In this document: positions 61,937-64,000 of the stretch, one piece after another
Layout: every line of letters starts with the position of its first letter
How positions within the stretch are numbered: position 1 is the stretch's first letter
DNA from: Puccinia triticina
Taxonomy: Eukaryota > Basidiomycota > Pucciniomycetes > Pucciniales > Pucciniaceae
DNA: 64,000 nt
Assembly: GCF_026914185.1 (NCBI RefSeq)
Contig: NC_070562.1
Coordinates: 682,001 to 746,000, forward strand
Direction of reading: 5' to 3'
Translations under genes and position numbers: made by a program
The notes under the pieces: generated by a model
What the model was told of the DNA's origin: nothing
Database searches by the model: none
What the model saw: the letters and a program-made list of their open reading frames with translations, nothing else

Positions 61937-63400
61937 CTGTGCCCAGAGGAGGGCCTCCAAGCGGAGGCATGCCGGCTCCTGATGGCCTATCTATTTAAAT
62001 ACCTTGTCCAACTCTTCAACACCGGATCACTAGTCACTTCCCTCATCATCAATTAATCACATCCTTTGTTTCTTGGACCCAACTTTCAGCCCTTGACCTC
62101 ATCATATTTTTGATCTATATCTCAGACTCAATCAATCAGCTTCTCTCTGACCAATCATACCTCAAACCCAAACCTCCTTGTCAGTCATCAATTGGAATGA
62201 ACCCTCTGCCGTTTGAGTTGTCCGGAAATCATTGGCACTGTCCTTCAGACTCAATCAGCTTATCTTCCTCAACCGCCCTTTGGAATCAGTCTTTTTCCTG
62301 CTCAAGATTCCGAGATACCAGATCTCTTCCCGCCCACAATCGGGCCTTCTCTCATGCACTGGCAGGTGAAGCCATGTCATGCCCCGCGATCTTTGCAAAA
62401 GACCCGATCAACTGCAAAAACAACCCGCTCACCAGTAGTCATCTTCCCTCTTCAACAACAATGCTGCTTGGCAAAACTTCCCCTAGCAATCCAATGGTAA
62501 ATCACCAACGCACTTCAACCTTGCCACGACCAAGCCCAACAAGCCTCCTACCATCTCCCCTCAACAAGATCTTACCCAAGAGTAAGTTCAATTTGCCACC
62601 GTTTCTCAAGCCTGTCCGCGTACCTGTGATTTTGATTTGGCTGTGTACAGGACTGACACATTTTTCAACAGCTTTGAGTCCACGCTCCGCAGATCTGCCA
62701 AAGCACCGCAGTCAGAACTTGGCTTTGACTTATGTATCTCAGGTTGCAGGTGTGCACCCGTGAAGCTTACCTTGCAAGAATTCACACATGTCAGTGCTTC
62801 CCCACCTCTGATATCTGATAACCAAGCTACATACTTGAGACCGCTAATTTCTTTCCTTGCATCTAATTGACCTATTTATCTTCTTGTGACCGACTCAATT
62901 TATGTACCTAGCCATACATCATGCTGTGTCCTCCCAACCGCCAGACAACCCTTACATAGACCCCTGGCGCTTCTGCTCCCATTTGATGATCTTCTCACAA
63001 GCGATCAACAAGAACGTTGCTGGCCAGCCATCCAACGCAACCCCTCGCGGCCAGGATGCAGCATGAGCACAACTTGATCACATTTTGTGTTGCGGAACTC
63101 CAGCTAGAATCAGATGTCAAGACTTGGGCGACACACCGCATTCGTGAGCCTGTCTGTGTATGATTTTGATTTTACCGAACATGCTGAACTGATACGTCTT
63201 TCAAGCTTTCGGTCCACGCTCCGCAGATCTCCCGAAGCGCCGCGTTTGGAACTTGGCTTCAACTCATATTAGGGTTGCATGTGTGCAGCCGTGGAGCTGA
63301 CCTTTCAAGAAATCGCACGCGTCAGTCCTCCCCCACCCCCGACGTCTGATAACAAAGCTAAGCGAGACCGCTGATTTTTTTCCTTGCATCCAATAGGCAT
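61937..63400 (+). other. Possible gene remnant with a duplicated 250-bp segment
   Basis: Plus-strand frames at 62110-62763 and 62213-62500 overlap; neither has known motifs. A plausible intron (AGAGTAAGTTC at 62579 to TGTACAG at about 62650) lies within. The segment 62608-62870 recurs at about 63148-63395 with roughly 75-80 percent identity (GTCCACGCTCCGCAGATCT, GAACTTGGCTT, CCTTGCATC), so one unit was duplicated. Function unknown. Confidence 0.35.
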
Positions 63401-64000
63401 CTCTTGAGTGTAACGAAGGGCATGGTCCACACAAGGTTGGCCATCAGCTAACGTATAAACGAAGGGAACTCATCCACTCCTTGCACTCGTTAATCGTTGT
63501 TCCCGCATAATTCAAGTCCATCCGATTCTCCACAACATCAAAAAATCTCAAAAATCACCGCGCCGCAAATAAAACTGATCAAAACAACCCCAAAATAGAA
63601 AGCCATATTTTCTTTTTCAATTTCTGTGTTATCTTTTTCTCTCAGCTTATCATCGATTTCTCATGTCTAGTTATCACTTCCTTTCGATTCTTATCACTAT
63701 TCCTACAACTTCCTTTCGATTCTTATCAACTAACCAGCGATTCCTATCATTTTAGTATCTTGTTTTTCGAAAGATATTAGGCTGAGTACACGTTCTGATG
63801 AATCAAGCTTCCTCCAACATACCAAACGAGGGGTTGTGGTTAAGGTACCACAAAATACACCCAGCCTAGTCATCAGGCTGCTGCGGGAAGTGGGATTCGT
63901 CCAGTCTTCTCTAGTTTCAAAACTGAGTAAAAAGTAAAGTCGACTTTCTTCCTTCTTTCTTGTGGTGTTGATTTTGCATAATCAACATGTGAGGCACACG
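63401..64000. other. Unassigned right edge
   Basis: No ORF of note. ACTTCCTTTCGATTCTTATCA occurs twice (63677 and 63709). The end is AT-rich with no recognised element border. Confidence 0.3.

Overview
This is a eukaryotic, almost gene-free window built from nested transposable elements and tandem repeats. Several things point to a basidiomycete fungus, most likely a rust (Pucciniales): spliced genes with short GT-AG introns, a fragment resembling the cysteine-cluster genes of KDZ transposons, many hAT elements, and Ty3/gypsy families with a split gag-pro/pol layout. The taxon is an inference; no species marker is present. I found no rRNA gene, intact tRNA gene, CRISPR array or convincing housekeeping gene.

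Layout. 1-6.8 kb: a decayed hAT transposase (minus) broken by a hAT-type non-autonomous element (1420-2610) and by a 4-kb PIF/Harbinger-like element (2732-6712) that carries smaller elements of its own. 6.8-10.8 kb: 21-22 bp palindromic minisatellite around an AT-rich block. 10.8-25.9 kb: one old solo LTR exploded by three insertions: a fold-back element holding two solo LTRs, a CAACGGTG-ended hAT MITE holding a complete 9.5-kb Ty3/gypsy element (E1, minus, 13511-22988), and another MITE. 26.3-31.3 kb: more of the same minisatellite. 31.8-35.5 kb: other palindromic arrays, a solo LTR and a truncated E1-like element. 36.2-45.1 kb: a second complete Ty3/gypsy element (E2, plus, 36182-45073) inserted in a KDZ-like gene. 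46.4-52.1 kb: a decayed autonomous hAT element, its MITE and a long-TIR element. 52.6-60.4 kb: an unrecognised minus-strand gene split by a 5.5-kb hAT element (54161-59638) whose 11-exon transposase is itself split by a solo LTR. 61.0-61.9 kb: a fold-back element filled with a 28-bp hairpin array. 62-64 kb: unassigned.

How the parts work. E1 and E2 share one expression logic. Gag and protease sit in ORF1 and RT-RNase H-integrase in the -1 frame. The switch lies at an identical T TTT TTA slippery heptamer. Near-identical LTR pairs (I counted two differences in each) make both insertions recent. E1 adds a module between pol and the 3' LTR: an RRM-like ORF and a divergent antisense ORF with its own TATA box. 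E2 instead has an in-frame linker of about 320 codons before RT and four copies of an 80-95 bp unit.

Most unusual observations: all five LTR insertions with both target-site copies visible have 4-bp duplications centred on CpG; the primer-binding sites look like antisense 3' tRNA halves reaching the anticodon loop; E1 carries an accessory two-gene module; and most tandem arrays here consist of short hairpin-forming palindromes.
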